Shown: one piece after another, positions 1 through 5,949 of the stretch | How positions within the stretch are numbered: position 1 is the first letter of the stretch | How the letters are laid out: each line of letters begins with the position of its first letter | Assembly (NCBI RefSeq): GCF_900609055.1 | Contig: NZ_UXAW01000082.1 | Span: 1 to 40,086, forward strand | Reading direction: 5' to 3' | Origin: Pseudogemmobacter humi | GTDB taxonomy: Bacteria > Pseudomonadota > Alphaproteobacteria > Rhodobacterales > Rhodobacteraceae | Length of the DNA stretch: 40,086 nucleotides | Position numbers and translations under genes: made by a program | The notes under the pieces: generated by a model | Told to the model about the DNA's origin: nothing | The model's input: the letters and a program-made list of their open reading frames with translations, nothing else | Database searches by the model: none

Positions 1-1
1 C

Positions 2-94
2 GGCGACAAGCGCGGCCTGTCGCGGCTGATGCTGGGCTCGGTCGCGGCCGATGTGATGGCGCGCGCGCATTGCACCGTCACCGTCGCACGATAA
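2..94 (+). CDS. Universal stress protein (UspA family), C-terminal fragment
   Basis: Only the last 30 codons are in the window; the gene starts upstream. The fragment reads GDKRGLSRLMLGSVAADVMA and ends TVTVAR. The G-x-S-R-x-x-L-G-S-V-A signature is the phosphate-binding loop and last helix/strand of Usp domains, which are cytoplasmic ATP-binding or AMP-binding stress proteins. It is followed by a GC-rich hairpin at 119-147 and then by the membrane-protein operon that starts at 450, on the same strand. A functional link to that operon is possible, since Usp proteins often sit beside transporters, but it is inference. Family assignment is fairly sure; the subfamily cannot be told. Confidence 0.8.
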   Translation, partial: GDKRGLSRLMLGSVAADVMARAHCTVTVAR

Positions 95-118
95 GGCGCG
101 AAAGACCCTGAGACGACG

Positions 119-147
119 CTCCGGCCGGCCGGGAGGGCCTGCCGGAG
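119..147 (+). terminator. Probable hairpin terminator after the usp gene
   Basis: Positions 119-130 and 136-147 form a 12-bp inverted repeat with one mismatch around a 5-nt loop (GGGAG). It lies 25 nt after the usp stop. The tail is only weakly T-rich, so this may be an inefficient or Rho-assisted terminator. Confidence 0.5.
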
Positions 148-449
148 CCTTGCCTCTCCGCCCCGGTCATCGCCCAGGCGGGTGAAGTTTAATCCATTGA
201 ATCTCCAGAATTATCCGCCCGGACCTCCGGGGCGGGCAGTGATGGCCGTGAACGGTCGCGGCGCCTTTTCGGCCTTTCTTAAACTGCCGTTTTTTCAACC
301 TGACGGCGTAATTTTGTTGCAGAAGAAACTTGACAGAGTGGCATGGCGGGCGCTTCCTGAGGGGAAAAAAGTTTTCAATTCAGAAAACCAGCGCATGGGC
401 CCGGCGCAGACCGCTCACGGTAAAATCGGGTTCAAGGGAGGGATGCGAA
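148..449. other. Gene-free leader of the permease operon
   Basis: About 300 nt between the usp terminator and the first small membrane protein. The open frames here do not look like proteins. A TTGACA at 330-335 could be a -35 element, but I find no convincing -10 at 16-18 nt. The stretch presumably holds the promoter of the operon at 450-3711. Confidence 0.4.
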
Positions 450-797
450 ATGTCTGATCTTGCGAGACAGAATGTGTCTGGTCTGACAGGAGGGGAGTCA
501 GACCTGACCAGACGGATCATAACCATGCACCGGCGCGACGTGACGGTGGCATGGGCTTTTGTCCTTGGTTTGTGGTTCTCGATCATTTTCGTGGCAATCG
601 GCACCTGGTCGCTGGCGCCCACCGGCGGCGCGCGCACCGCGCTGCTGATCGGGGGCGCGGTTGTGCTCATCTTCAACACCGCCGCCATTCTGGCCATGCT
701 GCGGCATTACCGCGAGGATCGCGACTTCATGTATGGGCTGGACATCCAGTTCCTCGATGAGGCCCGCGAGGCGAAGAAAGGACGCAAACATGGCTAA
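450..797 (+). CDS. Small two-TM membrane protein, first gene of the APC permease operon
   Basis: 115 aa. I chose the ATG at 450 because an AAGGGAGG ribosome site lies 7 nt upstream; the upstream in-frame extension is low-complexity and not protein-like. A polar N-terminal segment of about 27 residues ends in HRRD. Two hydrophobic helices follow, at about residues 31-53 and 62-84, joined by a short SLAPTGGAR turn. A charged C-terminal tail (RHYREDRD to KKGRKHG) probably lies in the cytoplasm. I do not recognise the family. It overlaps the next gene by 8 nt, so the two are translationally coupled. By analogy with small membrane partners of SSS symporters (YjcH with ActP, DUF4212, DUF3311), it may be an accessory subunit of the permease encoded at 1353; that role is inference. 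Confidence 0.75.
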   Translation: MSDLARQNVSGLTGGESDLTRRIITMHRRDVTVAWAFVLGLWFSIIFVAIGTWSLAPTGGARTALLIGGAVVLIFNTAAILAMLRHYREDRDFMYGLDIQFLDEAREAKKGRKHG

Positions 798-1167
798 ATA
801 CGTCGCCCCCGTGCAGGGCAAGGTCGGCCAGATCATCGACGTGATCGTGCTTCTGATCATGGCGATCGGCGCGCTCTACATCCCGCTGTGGATGGGGCTT
901 GCCGGATCCTCGAAGGATCCGCAGCCGGTCGAGAATCCGACCTGGGAGAGCCTCGGGCAGAATCCGGCCATGGTCGAGCAATGGGAAAAGCTCGGCTATT
1001 CCGATGCGGCCTCGGCGGCCGAACTGATCACCGCCCGGTTCGACTACAGCTTCTCGATCACGGCGCTGATCGTGATGATCGTGGTCATCGTGGGCTATTA
1101 TGCGATCCTGCTGCGGTTTTCCGAAAAGGAATACCGCGAAGTGATCGCCGAGAAATTCGGCGAGTGA
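790..1167 (+). CDS. Small two-TM membrane protein with a periplasmic-type loop
   Basis: 125 aa, starting at ATG 790 with an AAAGGA site just upstream, inside the end of the previous gene. The first helix covers about residues 13-38 (IIDVIVLLIMAIGALYIPLW). A hydrophilic loop of about 45 residues follows, rich in E, Q, P and W (NPTWESLGQNPAMVEQWEKLGY). The second helix covers about 87-106 (SFSITALIVMIVVIVGYYAI), and a charged tail (SEKEYREVIAEKFGE) ends the protein. The topology suggests the loop is outside and both ends are in the cytoplasm. The family is not recognised. It sits between two other small membrane proteins directly ahead of an APC permease, so a subunit or assembly role is likely but unproven. 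Confidence 0.75.
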   Translation: MAKYVAPVQGKVGQIIDVIVLLIMAIGALYIPLWMGLAGSSKDPQPVENPTWESLGQNPAMVEQWEKLGYSDAASAAELITARFDYSFSITALIVMIVVIVGYYAILLRFSEKEYREVIAEKFGE

Positions 1168-1174
1168 GGCCAAT

Positions 1175-1351
1175 ATGGATCTGTGGAATTATCTTGAATA
1201 CGCGGCCTGGGCGGCATCGTTCCTGTTCGGCCTGTTCATCGTGATCGACTGGATCAGAACCGACAGCACCTACAGCGAGGACTTCCTGACCTCCTCGCGC
1301 GAGGGCGAGCTGGAAGCTCTGACCGAAGAACAACATCATCACCGGGGGTAA
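1175..1351 (+). CDS. 58-aa single-TM microprotein directly upstream of the permease
   Basis: ATG at 1175 with a GTGAGG site 5 nt upstream; the stop at 1349-1351 lies 1 nt before the permease ATG. It begins MDLWNYLEYAAWAASFLF, continues GLFIVIDWIRTDSTYSEDF and ends in the acidic segment EGELEALTEEQHHHRG. Residues about 8-27 form one membrane helix and the remaining 30 residues are hydrophilic and acidic. The gene lies 7 nt after the previous stop. The size, the helix and the position are typical of small regulatory or stabilising subunits of transporters. The family is not recognised. Its tight fit between flanking genes and its ribosome site make it very likely a real gene. Confidence 0.75.
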   Translation: MDLWNYLEYAAWAASFLFGLFIVIDWIRTDSTYSEDFLTSSREGELEALTEEQHHHRG

Positions 1352-1352
1352 C

Positions 1353-2750
1353 ATGGCGCAGGCGCAAACAACCGAACACGTCGGCCTTGCCCGTGTGCTT
1401 GGCCCCGCCCATATCTGGGCGCTCGGGGTGGGCATCGTGCTCGTCGGCGAATATATGGGCTGGAACTTCTCGGTCGGCAAGGGCGGCGCCTATGCGGCGC
1501 TGATGGCCTGCTGGTTCGCGGGCATTCTTTACACCTGCGTGGCCATGATCGATTCCGAGGTGACATCGACCGTCGCCGCGGCGGGCGGGCAATACACCCA
1601 GGCCAAGCATATCGTCGGGCCGCTGATGGCCTTCAACGTCGGGCTCTATCTGGTCTTCGCCTATACGATGCTTGAGGCCGCCAACGCGATCACCTTCGGC
1701 TTCCTCATCGACACCGTGGCGACGATGAGCGGGCACGAGGCCGGCAGCCTCGATCAGCGGCCGTTCATCATCCTGGCGATCATGTTCCTCGCCTGGCTGA
1801 ACTATCGCGGCGTGCTGGCGACGCTGACCTTCAACCTGGTCATCACCGCCATCGCCTTCACCGCGGTGATCGTGCTGTTCCTTTCCACCTCGGGGATCTT
1901 CACCGACAGCCCGCTGCGCCATACCGAACTGATGAGCGGCCCGGCGGCCATGCCTTACGGCTGGCTCGGCGTGCTGGCGGCGATGCATTTCGGCCTGTGG
2001 TATTACCTCGGGATCGAGGGCACCACCCAGGCCGCCGAAGAGGTGCGCAGCCCGGCGCGGTCGCTGCCCTTCGGCACGCTCGCGGGGGTCATGACGCTGG
2101 CCATCGCCGCGACGCTGACCTGGTATGTCTGCTCGGGGCTGATGCCCTGGGAATACCTGGGTCAGGCCGGGGTGCCGCTGTTCGACGCGGCGCGGCTGTC
2201 GGGATCGACCTTCCTGATGGTCTTCCTGGGCATCGGCACGATGTTCGCGACGCTGGCCTCGGCCAACGGCTGCATCAACGACGCCAGCCGCGCCTGGTTC
2301 GCCATGGGCCGCGACCGCTATCTGCCGGGCTGGTTCGGTGCGGTGCATCCGCGCTACCGCACCCCGTACCGGGCGATCATCTTCCTCGTGCCGATCGCGC
2401 TGATCTTCGCGCTTGGTGCGCCGATCGACCAGGTGATCACCTTCTCGATCCTGTCGGGCCTGCTGGAATACACCTTCATGCCGCTGAACATCATCCTGTT
2501 CCGCCGCAAATGGCCGCTGGAATCGATCAACCGCGGTTATGAGCACCCGTTCCACCCGCTGCCGGCCTATGTGCTGCTCGGGCTGTGCGGGATGACCTTC
2601 TTCGCGGTGTTCCTTGGCTACGGCACCCAGCTGGTGGCGATGATCGCCTTCTACATCGTCGTCTCGCTGTGGTTCCACTTCTGGCGCTACCGTTTCGTCA
2701 ACCGGGGTGCCCAGTTCACCATGCCCTGGCCGAAACCGCGGGGCTATTGA
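1353..2750 (+). CDS. APC-superfamily permease, ethanolamine-permease type
   Basis: 465 aa with about 12 hydrophobic helices, so an inner-membrane secondary transporter. The N-terminal part (GVGIVLVGEYMGWNFSVGKG, then AAAGGQYTQAKHIVGP) matches the pattern of the ethanolamine/amino-acid permease branch of the APC superfamily, where TM1 carries an unwound GxxxGWNFG-like stretch and TM3 follows an AGG-Y motif. The cytoplasmic motif after TM6 (EEVRSPARSLPFG) is also typical of APC carriers. The substrate cannot be read from sequence; a small amine or amino acid is likely. The gene is preceded by three small membrane proteins and overlaps the next gene by one base. Such extra subunits are not standard for APC carriers, which usually work alone or with a single-TM heavy chain in eukaryotes. 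Confidence 0.88.
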   Translation: MAQAQTTEHVGLARVLGPAHIWALGVGIVLVGEYMGWNFSVGKGGAYAALMACWFAGILYTCVAMIDSEVTSTVAAAGGQYTQAKHIVGPLMAFNVGLYLVFAYTMLEAANAITFGFLIDTVATMSGHEAGSLDQRPFIILAIMFLAWLNYRGVLATLTFNLVITAIAFTAVIVLFLSTSGIFTDSPLRHTELMSGPAAMPYGWLGVLAAMHFGLWYYLGIEGTTQAAEEVRSPARSLPFGTLAGVMTLAIAATLTWYVCSGLMPWEYLGQAGVPLFDAARLSGSTFLMVFLGIGTMFATLASANGCINDASRAWFAMGRDRYLPGWFGAVHPRYRTPYRAIIFLVPIALIFALGAPIDQVITFSILSGLLEYTFMPLNIILFRRKWPLESINRGYEHPFHPLPAYVLLGLCGMTFFAVFLGYGTQLVAMIAFYIVVSLWFHFWRYRFVNRGAQFTMPWPKPRGY

Positions 2751-3430
2751 TGGAAACCGGACTTTTCGTCCTGATCCTTGGCGGGGGGCTGGCAATGCTG
2801 GCCCTCCGTCTTCACCATTCGGCGGCTGAGCGCAAAGCGGCGCGCGAGGGTTATTTCGACCTTGTGGCGCAGGGGATGTCGCGGCTGCGCCGTGCCATCG
2901 CGCCGACGGGGTTCGCGCGGGTGTCCGGCGATGTGGCGGGGATGGAGGTCGATCTTCAGGCTGTCCCCGACACGCTGACCTGGCGCAAGCTGCCGGCGCT
3001 GTGGCTCCTGGTCACGGTGCCGGGCGCGCTGCCCCTGCGCCAGCGGATCGACCTGATGATCCGTCCGCGCGGGGTCGAGCCGTTTTCCGGCTTTGCCGAT
3101 CTGCCGCATCAGACCTGGCTGCCGAAGGATTTCCCCGAGGATGCCGCGCTCCGCAGCGAAGAGCCGCTGTCGCCGGAAGAGGGCGCGCTTCTGCGCCGCC
3201 ATCTGGCGATCTTCGACGATCCGCGGGTCAAGGAGCTGATTCTCGGCCCGACCGGGCTGCGCATCACCTGGCTGGCGGACGAGGCCGAACGCGGCCGCTA
3301 TCTGATCTTCCGCGAGGCCGAGATGGGCCGCATCCCGCTGGCCCCCGAGGATCTGGCGCCGCTGCTGGACAGGCTGGCCGCCTTGCGCGAGGATATCCTG
3401 CAAGACGACCAGGCAAGGAAATGCGCATGA
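2750..3430 (+). CDS. Conserved-looking membrane-anchored protein of the permease operon
   Basis: 226 aa. The ATG at 2750 shares its A with the TGA of the permease gene, so the two are translationally coupled. An N-terminal helix (about residues 4-22, FVLILGGGLAMLALRLHHS) would anchor it to the membrane. The rest is soluble and has a semi-hydrophobic stretch at about 80-100 (WRKLPALWLLVTVPGALPLR), followed by an acidic helical C-terminal half. I see no catalytic or binding motif and do not recognise the family. The coupling suggests it acts with the permease, for example as a cytoplasmic regulatory or scaffold subunit; that is inference. Confidence 0.7.
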   Translation: METGLFVLILGGGLAMLALRLHHSAAERKAAREGYFDLVAQGMSRLRRAIAPTGFARVSGDVAGMEVDLQAVPDTLTWRKLPALWLLVTVPGALPLRQRIDLMIRPRGVEPFSGFADLPHQTWLPKDFPEDAALRSEEPLSPEEGALLRRHLAIFDDPRVKELILGPTGLRITWLADEAERGRYLIFREAEMGRIPLAPEDLAPLLDRLAALREDILQDDQARKCA

Positions 3431-3711
3431 AACCGCCCCCCAACCCGTATCTGGTGCTGGCCTCGGCCATCGTCCTGCCCGGCTCGGGCCAGGTCTGGAA
3501 CGGCGAGCCGTTGCGTGGGCTGATCTTCCTGTTCTTCCTGATTCTCCTGGGCGGCTTCACCCTGGTGACCGCCGCGCCCGACGTGTCGTTCCTCGGCCGC
3601 TATGCCGGAGGGTTCTTCGTCTGGGCGATGGCGATTTTCGATGCCTACAAGCGCGCCCGCATCCGCCAGGTGGTCTGGGAGCATGGCCGGGGCGAGGGGC
3701 AGCGCGGCTGA
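3427..3711 (+). CDS. Small two-TM protein, last gene of the permease operon
   Basis: 94 aa from the ATG at 3427, which overlaps the previous stop in an ATGA; an AAGGA site lies 8 nt upstream, so I prefer it to the ATG at 3421. It begins MKPPPNPYLVLASAIVLPGS. The segment LPGSGQVWNGEPLRGLIFLF resembles the G-x-G-Q-x-x-N-G-x-x-x-x-G hinge of TM2-domain-like small proteins, which pair two short helices around such a loop. Helices lie at about 29-48 and 57-75, and a basic tail ends the protein. The function is unknown. Its stop is 4 nt from that of the convergent DUF2218 gene, so transcripts from both sides meet here. Confidence 0.7.
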   Translation: MKPPPNPYLVLASAIVLPGSGQVWNGEPLRGLIFLFFLILLGGFTLVTAAPDVSFLGRYAGGFFVWAMAIFDAYKRARIRQVVWEHGRGEGQRG

Positions 3712-3715
3712 CGGA

Positions 3716-4006
3716 TCAGCCGTTCAGCTGCCAGGTGAAACCGCTGAACCCGTCGCGGAAGGCAAAGGTCACCAGGTGCTTGTCGACGATATAGCGGGCC
3801 TCGATGATGCCGCGGACATCCTCGGCCGAGACCGTCACGCTCAGCCCGGTCTCGTCTGCCGCCAGATCCATCGGGCCGGGGCCGAGCAGCGCACGGCCCC
3901 GGTGTTCGTCGAAGCTGACCTCGATCTTATGGGCGAAATGCTTGCAAAGCTGTTGCAGATATTTCGGGCCGTTTTCAGTGGCAAAGCGGGCGGAAGAGGT
4001 CAGCAT
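3716..4006 (-). CDS. DUF2218 family protein
   Basis: 96 aa, starting MLTSSARFATENGPKYLQQL. The pattern of a short Ala/Thr-rich start, K-Y-x-x-Q-L-C-K-H-F-x-H-K-I-E-V, a central GxxxMDL segment and a C-terminal strand ending GFTWQLNG is that of DUF2218, a family of about 90-100-residue cytoplasmic proteins of unknown role. In some genomes it is found near iron-uptake genes, but nothing here shows that link. I took the ATG at 4006 because a longer in-frame start would add residues that do not fit the family. Confidence 0.8.
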   Translation of the reverse strand: MLTSSARFATENGPKYLQQLCKHFAHKIEVSFDEHRGRALLGPGPMDLAADETGLSVTVSAEDVRGIIEARYIVDKHLVTFAFRDGFSGFTWQLNG

Positions 4007-4045
4007 GGCATAATCCCTGTGATATGGGCAGGAATTATGCGCTGG

Positions 4046-4071
4046 CCGCGCGGGGGGCAAGCCCCGCGCGG
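4046..4071 (-). terminator. GC-rich hairpin below the CxxC hypothetical gene
   Basis: Perfect 10-bp stem (4046-4055 with 4062-4071) and a 6-nt loop, just after the stop of the gene at 4080-4628 when read on the minus strand. No T-run follows on that strand, so termination is only a possibility. Confidence 0.35.
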
Positions 4072-4079
4072 GGAAAACC

Positions 4080-4628
4080 TCAGTGTACGAGGCGCAGATG
4101 CCGCGCGGCGGGCCGGTCGATGCGGATCTGGGGGCTGACCCGGGCCGGCGCCGCGGCGGCGGGGGCCGCTGTCGCGCCCGCCGCAGCGGGGAAGCGCGCG
4201 GCGAAAGCCAGCGCCACCTGGATCAGCATCGGGTCCATCTTTCCGCCGGTCAGATCCAGCACCGCGCCGCGTGCCAGATCGGCGCGGTCGCGCCGCATGG
4301 CATGGATCATCAGGCAGAAGGCCGCTTCCTCGGCGGTCGCCTGTTCGCGGCAGCTCTGGCACATCGGATTGGCGTAATGGAAATCCTCGCGCCGCACCTG
4401 GCGGATGGTCTGGATCACCGCCAGGAGGCCATGCGCCACCTGCGGCCCGCGCGCCTCGCCCCAGCGTTCCGCCGCGCCGGCATAGGCGCTTTGCCAGGCC
4501 TGGCTTTCCGGCCGGGCGAAAGCGGTCAGGAAATGCCGCATCACCGCCAGAAGGCCGGTCTCGAAATCGTCGAGGCCCAGCGAGGCCACCGGGACCGCAT
4601 CGGGCGTGGGAAGATGATCATGCGTCAT
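4080..4628 (-). CDS. Hypothetical protein with a CxxC motif
   Basis: 182 aa from the ATG at 4628 (starting MTHDHLPTPDAV); a GTG 15 nt further up is possible. The body looks helical and contains one MCQSCREQ motif at about residue 94, which could bind a metal or form a redox pair. A second conserved-looking stretch is FCLMIHAMRRDRADLARGAV. The last 30 residues are Ala/Pro-rich and look like a flexible tail. There is no signal peptide or membrane helix. I do not recognise the family. It lies downstream of the 52-aa membrane protein at 4903-5061, with a 274-nt gap, so joint transcription is uncertain. Confidence 0.65.
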   Translation of the reverse strand: MTHDHLPTPDAVPVASLGLDDFETGLLAVMRHFLTAFARPESQAWQSAYAGAAERWGEARGPQVAHGLLAVIQTIRQVRREDFHYANPMCQSCREQATAEEAAFCLMIHAMRRDRADLARGAVLDLTGGKMDPMLIQVALAFAARFPAAAGATAAPAAAAPARVSPQIRIDRPAARHLRLVH

Positions 4629-4902
4629 GGAACGGGCTTTCACCAGGGCAAGAGGGCGCGACCGCGACCGGCCCCGGGCGGGGCGCGGCCGTGTTGCGCG
4701 CAGAGGGGGGAAGGTCTCCTGAGGTCATGATCGTCCTTTCCGCCGGGCCGCCTGCGGCAAGCCGCGGGCTCCGATCTGGCAAAAGGCTCGATCACCGTTT
4801 CCTTAGTGAAATAATCGGGAATTTGCAAGCCCTGAAATCATACACCTTTCGCGGCCCGCCGCAGAGGCAGGCCGCGCCATGTCGGGCAGGGGTGCAGGGG
4901 GC

Positions 4903-5061
4903 TTATTCGCTGAGAATGCTCTGGCTGCCGGGATCGGCGAAGAACAGGTCTTTCGGAGCGAGGACCAGCAGCATCACCGATCCATAGGCGAGCGCGAAAA
5001 GCAGAAGTCCGATCAGGGTGGTGCGGGGCAGAGCAGAGCGTCGTCGCAGAGTGTCGGTCAT
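4903..5061 (-). CDS. 52-aa single-TM membrane protein
   Basis: It starts MTDTLRRRSALPRTTLIGLL and ends ADPGSQSILSE. A basic N-terminus of about 13 residues is followed by one strongly hydrophobic helix at about 14-36 (TTLIGLLLFALAYGSVMLLV) and a short tail, LAPKDLFFADPG. By the positive-inside rule the basic end is in the cytoplasm. A GGGAG ribosome site lies about 6 nt upstream of the ATG at 5061. The family is not recognised. Small membrane proteins of this form are often subunits of larger complexes, but no partner is evident here. Confidence 0.65.
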   Translation of the reverse strand: MTDTLRRRSALPRTTLIGLLLFALAYGSVMLLVLAPKDLFFADPGSQSILSE

Positions 5062-5285
5062 CGTGTTCTCCCATCGGGCAGCTGTGGGACTCGGAACGGC
5101 CGTCGGCAGACTGTGCCATGAAAATGCGCGGCGATGGTCCCGAGTTCCCGCCTGACGGCAGAATTCTGTTCTTCAATTCGCGCTAAAGGCGAAAACGGAT
5201 GCCCGGATGGCGCCCCTTCCGGGCCGGAACCGGGAAATTCTTCGCAGGTGCAGCATCAGGGACGGCGGCGCAGCGAAGTCGGGCA

Positions 5286-5319
5286 ATGGAAAAGGCCGGC
5301 CGGATCGCTCCGGCCGGCC
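5286..5319 (-). terminator. Intrinsic terminator of the Tyr/Trp-rich protein gene
   Basis: Perfect 11-bp stem (5294-5304 with 5309-5319) and a TCGC loop, 20 nt past the stop at 5340 on the minus strand. It is followed on that strand by a short T-run (TTTTCC). Confidence 0.8.
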
Positions 5320-5339
5320 CTTATCCGATCCGCCCCGGA

Positions 5340-5771
5340 TCAGTAGCAGACATACCAGTATTCGCAGTAGCCGTACCAGTCGCACCAGTATTCCCAGTAG
5401 CACATGGCGCGGTTCTGGGTTTCTGCGGCATCGCGCAGGGCCTCGGCTTTGGCGACGACCAGCTGGTCATCCCCGGCGGCGGCCACCGCCTCGTCGAGCA
5501 CCTTGCCCAGATCGACCGGCTGGCCGCCGGATTCGATGGTGGTGCCCTCGGCCACGTCGAGCATCATCTGCACCCCGGCGATCATCGCCAGCGCATCGCC
5601 CTTCGAGCGGCCGTAGTTGATCATCGCATTGGCGGTTTGCAGCGTGGCGTTCTTTTCCGCCTGTTCGGCGGGTTTAAGGCCGGCCGGCGCGGGCGCTGTC
5701 TCTTCCGCGGTAACGGCGCCAGAGGTGAAAACGGCTGCCGTAAGGGCAAGGGCAGTAAGAAAACGCTTCAT
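5340..5771 (-). CDS. Secreted protein with a Tyr/Trp/Cys-only tail
   Basis: 143 aa from the ATG at 5771, with a GGGAGA ribosome site. A clear signal peptide (MKRFLTALALTAAVFTSGAV, cut near TAEE) sends it to the periplasm or beyond. Residues about 25-120 look helical and Ala-rich (QTANAMINYGRSKGDALAMI, then LGKVLDEAVAAAGDDQLVVA). The last 20 residues, CYWEYWCDWYGYCEYWYVCY, hold 11 aromatic residues and 4 cysteines. On the DNA the tail consists of near-repeats of a CAGTA-type unit, which suggests growth by repeat expansion. The function is not known; the tail could pack against a membrane or envelope surface, form disulfides or bind a metal. The gene is monocistronic with its own terminator. 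Confidence 0.75.
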   Translation of the reverse strand: MKRFLTALALTAAVFTSGAVTAEETAPAPAGLKPAEQAEKNATLQTANAMINYGRSKGDALAMIAGVQMMLDVAEGTTIESGGQPVDLGKVLDEAVAAAGDDQLVVAKAEALRDAAETQNRAMCYWEYWCDWYGYCEYWYVCY

Positions 5772-5949
5772 ATCAGTCTCCCAGGGTTTGGGCTGAAACA
5801 ACCCGCGGTAAAATTCTGTCCCAACCTGGCCGCGATCCCCGTTTGGCCGGTTGCAGGGTATTTTTGCCCGAGGCCGCGGAGTCGGGCAAATGAATTTACC
5901 TGTCATGCGGGTTTTGCCAGGCCCGGCGCTTTCCCGGCGGCGGCAGGGA

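Noticed and set aside
339-355. Sigma-54-like TGGCAT sequence before the permease operon
   Set aside because: The -12 part (TTGC) is missing at the right distance; it does not fit well enough.
182-457. 91-codon open frame upstream of the first small membrane gene
   Set aside because: It overlaps the true gene start at 450 in another frame, has no ribosome site and is Pro/Gly-rich without family likeness.
4640-4828. 62-codon open frame between two minus-strand genes
   Set aside because: TTG start without a ribosome site; the second half is Arg/Pro-rich and unlike a protein.
5851-5875. Single arm resembling the hairpin repeat (GGGTATTTTTGCCC)
   Set aside because: Only the GGGTATTT core matches and no partner arm is present, so it was not counted as a copy.
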